DNA of 64,000 nt from Martelella mediterranea (GTDB lineage Bacteria; Pseudomonadota; Alphaproteobacteria; Rhizobiales; Rhizobiaceae): the NCBI RefSeq assembly GCF_021021415.1, contig NZ_JAINWJ010000014.1, forward strand, positions 89,740 to 153,739, in the 5' to 3' direction. A program made the translations under genes and the position numbers. This document shows, piece after piece, positions 62,077 through 64,000 of this stretch. The notes below the pieces were generated by a model. That model saw nothing but the letters and a program-made list of their open reading frames with translations, was not told where the DNA came from and did not search any database. Positions within the stretch are counted from its first letter, which is position 1, and every line of letters begins with the position of its first letter.

Positions 62077-63294
62077 ATGGTCCCCACGAAGAATGCGCGC
62101 GCAGTAAACGATCCGGCCACGCCGCAAGCACAAAAACTCCCCTGGGCCGGCCTTCTGGCGCTCGCCATGGCAGCCTTCATCACCATCCTGACGGAGGCCT
62201 TGCCGGCCGGTCTGCTGCCCGCCATCGGGCAGGGGATGGGCGTGTCCGAGGCTGCTGCCGGACAACTCGTCACGGTCTATGCGCTGGGATCCCTGCTTGC
62301 GGCCATTCCGTTGACAGCCATGACCCGGGGCCTGCGCCGTCGGCCACTGCTGCTGGCGGCGATCATCGGATTTCTGGTTGCCAATACGGTCACCGCTGTC
62401 TCGGCAAGTTATAGTCTGACGCTTGTTGCCCGCTTTGTCGGCGGCGTGGCGGCCGGTCTGTTGTGGGCATTGGCCGCGGGCTATGCCGCGCGCATGGCGC
62501 CCGATCATCTGAAAGGCCGGGCGATTGCGGTGGCCATGGCGGGCACCCCGCTCGCCTTGTCGCTCGGCGTGCCCGCCGGAACCTATCTCGGCGCCGTGAT
62601 CGGTTGGCGCGGCTGTTTCTGGCTGATGAGCGGATTGACGGTGATCCTGATCGCCTGGGTTCTGGCAAAAGTCCCGGATTTTGTCGGAGAGCCGGCCGGC
62701 CGGCGTCTGACGCTGCGCTGCGTTGTCGCATTGCCCGGGATCCTGCCGGTTCTGGGCGTCGTTCTCACCTATGTTCTGGCCCACAATATTCTTTACACCT
62801 ACATCGCGCCGTTTCTGGGACAGGCAGGCCTCGTCGAGAGAACCGATACGGTTCTTCTGGTCTTCGGGCTGGCCTCGCTGGTCAGCATCTGGGCCGTCGG
62901 AGTTCTGATCGATGCCCGCCTGCGCGCGCTGACGCTTGCCAGTATCATTCTGTTCGGCGCGGCGGCTGTCATCTTCTGGCTCTGGGCCGCTGTTCCTGCG
63001 GCGATTTATCTGGCTAGCGCGTTATGGGGACTTGCTTTCGGCGGCAGCGCAACCCTGTTTCAGACCGCCAGCGCCAGGGCCGCCGGACCGGCCGCCGACC
63101 TTGCGCAGTCCATGCTGGTCACGATGTGGAATACCGCGATTGCCGGCGGCGGGCTGGTCGGCGGCCTGCTGTTGGAACGGTTCGGGGTTCAAAGCTTCGC
63201 GCCGACCCTGCTGGTGCTGGTCGCTGTGGCATTTATAGTGACGTTCGCCGCGCGCCGCCACGGCTTTCCTGTCGCCAGCGTCCTAACGGCGTGA
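62077..63294 (+). CDS. MFS transporter (AraJ/sugar-efflux-like)
   Basis: A 405-aa major facilitator with about 12 membrane segments; the opening PAGLLPAIGQGMGVSEAAAGQLVTVYALGSL is typical of the AraJ/DHA1 efflux group, split here by me into its first two helices. GAGGAAACC precedes the ATG at 62077; the frame extends upstream but without family similarity. It is likely an exporter of a sugar or drug under the divergent LysR. Confidence 0.88.
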   Translation: MVPTKNARAVNDPATPQAQKLPWAGLLALAMAAFITILTEALPAGLLPAIGQGMGVSEAAAGQLVTVYALGSLLAAIPLTAMTRGLRRRPLLLAAIIGFLVANTVTAVSASYSLTLVARFVGGVAAGLLWALAAGYAARMAPDHLKGRAIAVAMAGTPLALSLGVPAGTYLGAVIGWRGCFWLMSGLTVILIAWVLAKVPDFVGEPAGRRLTLRCVVALPGILPVLGVVLTYVLAHNILYTYIAPFLGQAGLVERTDTVLLVFGLASLVSIWAVGVLIDARLRALTLASIILFGAAAVIFWLWAAVPAAIYLASALWGLAFGGSATLFQTASARAAGPAADLAQSMLVTMWNTAIAGGGLVGGLLLERFGVQSFAPTLLVLVAVAFIVTFAARRHGFPVASVLTA

Positions 63295-63390
63295 GGCGTT
63301 GTCGCGAGGCGCTGCATGTACCATTCCGGGTGGTTCAGCGCATGAAAGCCGGCCCTGGCATAAATGCCATGAGCGTCTTCGGTCGCCAGC
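63287..63390 (-). pseudogene. GNAT acetyltransferase C-terminal remnant
   Basis: About 34 codons read EDAHGIYARAGFHALNHP followed by EWYMQRL, the characteristic end of a GNAT-family acetyltransferase. No N-terminal part exists: the frame meets the recombinase fragment at 63390-63392. The gene was probably cut by insertion or deletion at this point. Confidence 0.65.
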
Positions 63391-63964
63391 ATGCGGCTGC
63401 TGCGGCGGCCCCTATTCGCTGCGCGGAGCGGGCCGCTTCGCCTGCTCCAACCCCATCAGCAAAGGCACTTGTTCCAACAGCCGCACCATTCCGCGTGAAG
63501 AGTTGGAGAACCGCGTTCTCTCAGGTCTCAGGGATCGGATGATGACACCTGAGGTCGCCGCAGAGGCCATGCGCGCCTACGCGGAGGAAACCAATCGGCT
63601 GAACCGCGAGCGCCGCTCGAACGGCAATGCCTGGCAGGCGGAATTGGCTAAGGTGGAGAAGGACATCCGCAAAATCATCGAGGCAACCAAGGCCGACATG
63701 TTTCATGAGAGCATGAAAGGGGAGATGACGGCGCTGGAGAACCGCAAGGCCGAGCTGGCCGCCCTGCTCGCCGACGCACCGGAGAACAAGCCAGACCTGT
63801 TACCGACGGCCTCAACAATCTACGCGAAGAAGGTCGCAAAGCTCACACAGGCCCTGAATCGCCCCGCAGAGCACCAGGAAGCGGCCGAGGCCCTGCGGAT
63901 GCTGATTGAGAAGATTGTGCTCACGCCAGGTCCCAAACGCGGGGAGATCGACGCGACGCTTTAG
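63391..63964 (+). pseudogene. Serine recombinase remnant (zinc-ribbon and coiled-coil C-terminal part)
   Basis: The frame encodes the zinc beta-ribbon of large serine recombinases (CGCCGGPYSLRGAGRF, then CSNPISKGTCSNS) and the following coiled-coil region with NRLNRERRSN and a C-terminal EKIVLTPGPKRGEID. The resolvase catalytic domain and the recombinase domain are missing at the 5' end, and the protein ends at DATL where relatives continue. It is therefore an internal fragment of an integrase-like gene and cannot be active. It marks a past mobile element at the window's right edge. Confidence 0.75.
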
Positions 63965-64000
63965 AGGCCGATTTAAAAGTTATTGAGTGATATCAGAAGG

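Noticed and set aside
1..64000. CRISPR arrays, tRNA or rRNA genes, complete insertion sequences
   Set aside because: I looked for regular short repeats, cloverleaf-like patterns and transposase motifs by eye and found none; only the recombinase fragment at the right edge is mobile-element related.

Overview
The window is high-GC, densely coded DNA that looks like an alphaproteobacterium of the Hyphomicrobiales (Rhizobiaceae or Martelella-like). The grounds are a fused CysN/CysC of the NodQ type, an abundance of sugar and amino-acid ABC importers paired with sugar-acid dehydratases, and Frc/Rbs, polyol and opine-type modules typical of that order. The genus is an inference. No rRNA, tRNA or CRISPR was recognised, and there is no phage or plasmid backbone.

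Layout. (1) 372-3963: sulfate activation operon cysD-cysNC-cysQ. (2) 4418-11901: GTG-start LacI regulator divergent from a polyamine-type ABC importer (permease, ATPase, Tat-exported binding protein, permease) and a cytoplasmic GH3 glycosidase with a PA14-like insert; a 38-bp double operator lies between them. (3) 11977-23060: sugar oxidation regulon with a CUT1 ABC importer, an SDR, an SMP-30 lactonase fused to its own IclR regulator, two enolase-superfamily dehydratases and two DHDPS-family lyases; three copies of a 17-bp operator mark its promoters. (4) 23216-31881: two Rbs/Frc-type importers arranged back to back, with an NAD-dependent epimerase/dehydrogenase and a LacI regulator. (5) 32053-43395: polyol-type operon with a CUT2 importer, SorC regulator, aldo/keto reductase, GlpD-like dehydrogenase, DhnA-type aldolase, FGGY kinase and GMC oxidoreductase. 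(6) 43991-54200: amino-acid or opine-like catabolic region with an amidase, an ABC importer lacking an ATPase gene, a LysR regulator, a class V aminotransferase, an ornithine cyclodeaminase homologue, RidA and a three-subunit Hcn/Oox-type dehydrogenase, tied together by three matching T-N11-A boxes. (7) 54186-64000: EamA remnant, intact EamA with LysR, beta-hydroxyacid dehydrogenase, NUDIX, three further LysR regulators, an MFS exporter, and a broken GNAT / serine-recombinase junction at the right edge.

Regions 2 to 6 each follow one plan: an importer, a dedicated regulator and enzymes that feed the substrate into central metabolism. Five of the six binding-protein genes are followed directly by a GC-rich stem-loop before the next gene of the same operon, which suggests post-transcriptional setting of binding-protein excess. 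The most unusual items are the IclR-SMP-30 fusion with its operator set, the paired DHDPS homologues lacking the usual catalytic Tyr, and the LysR-box-linked opine-like cluster.
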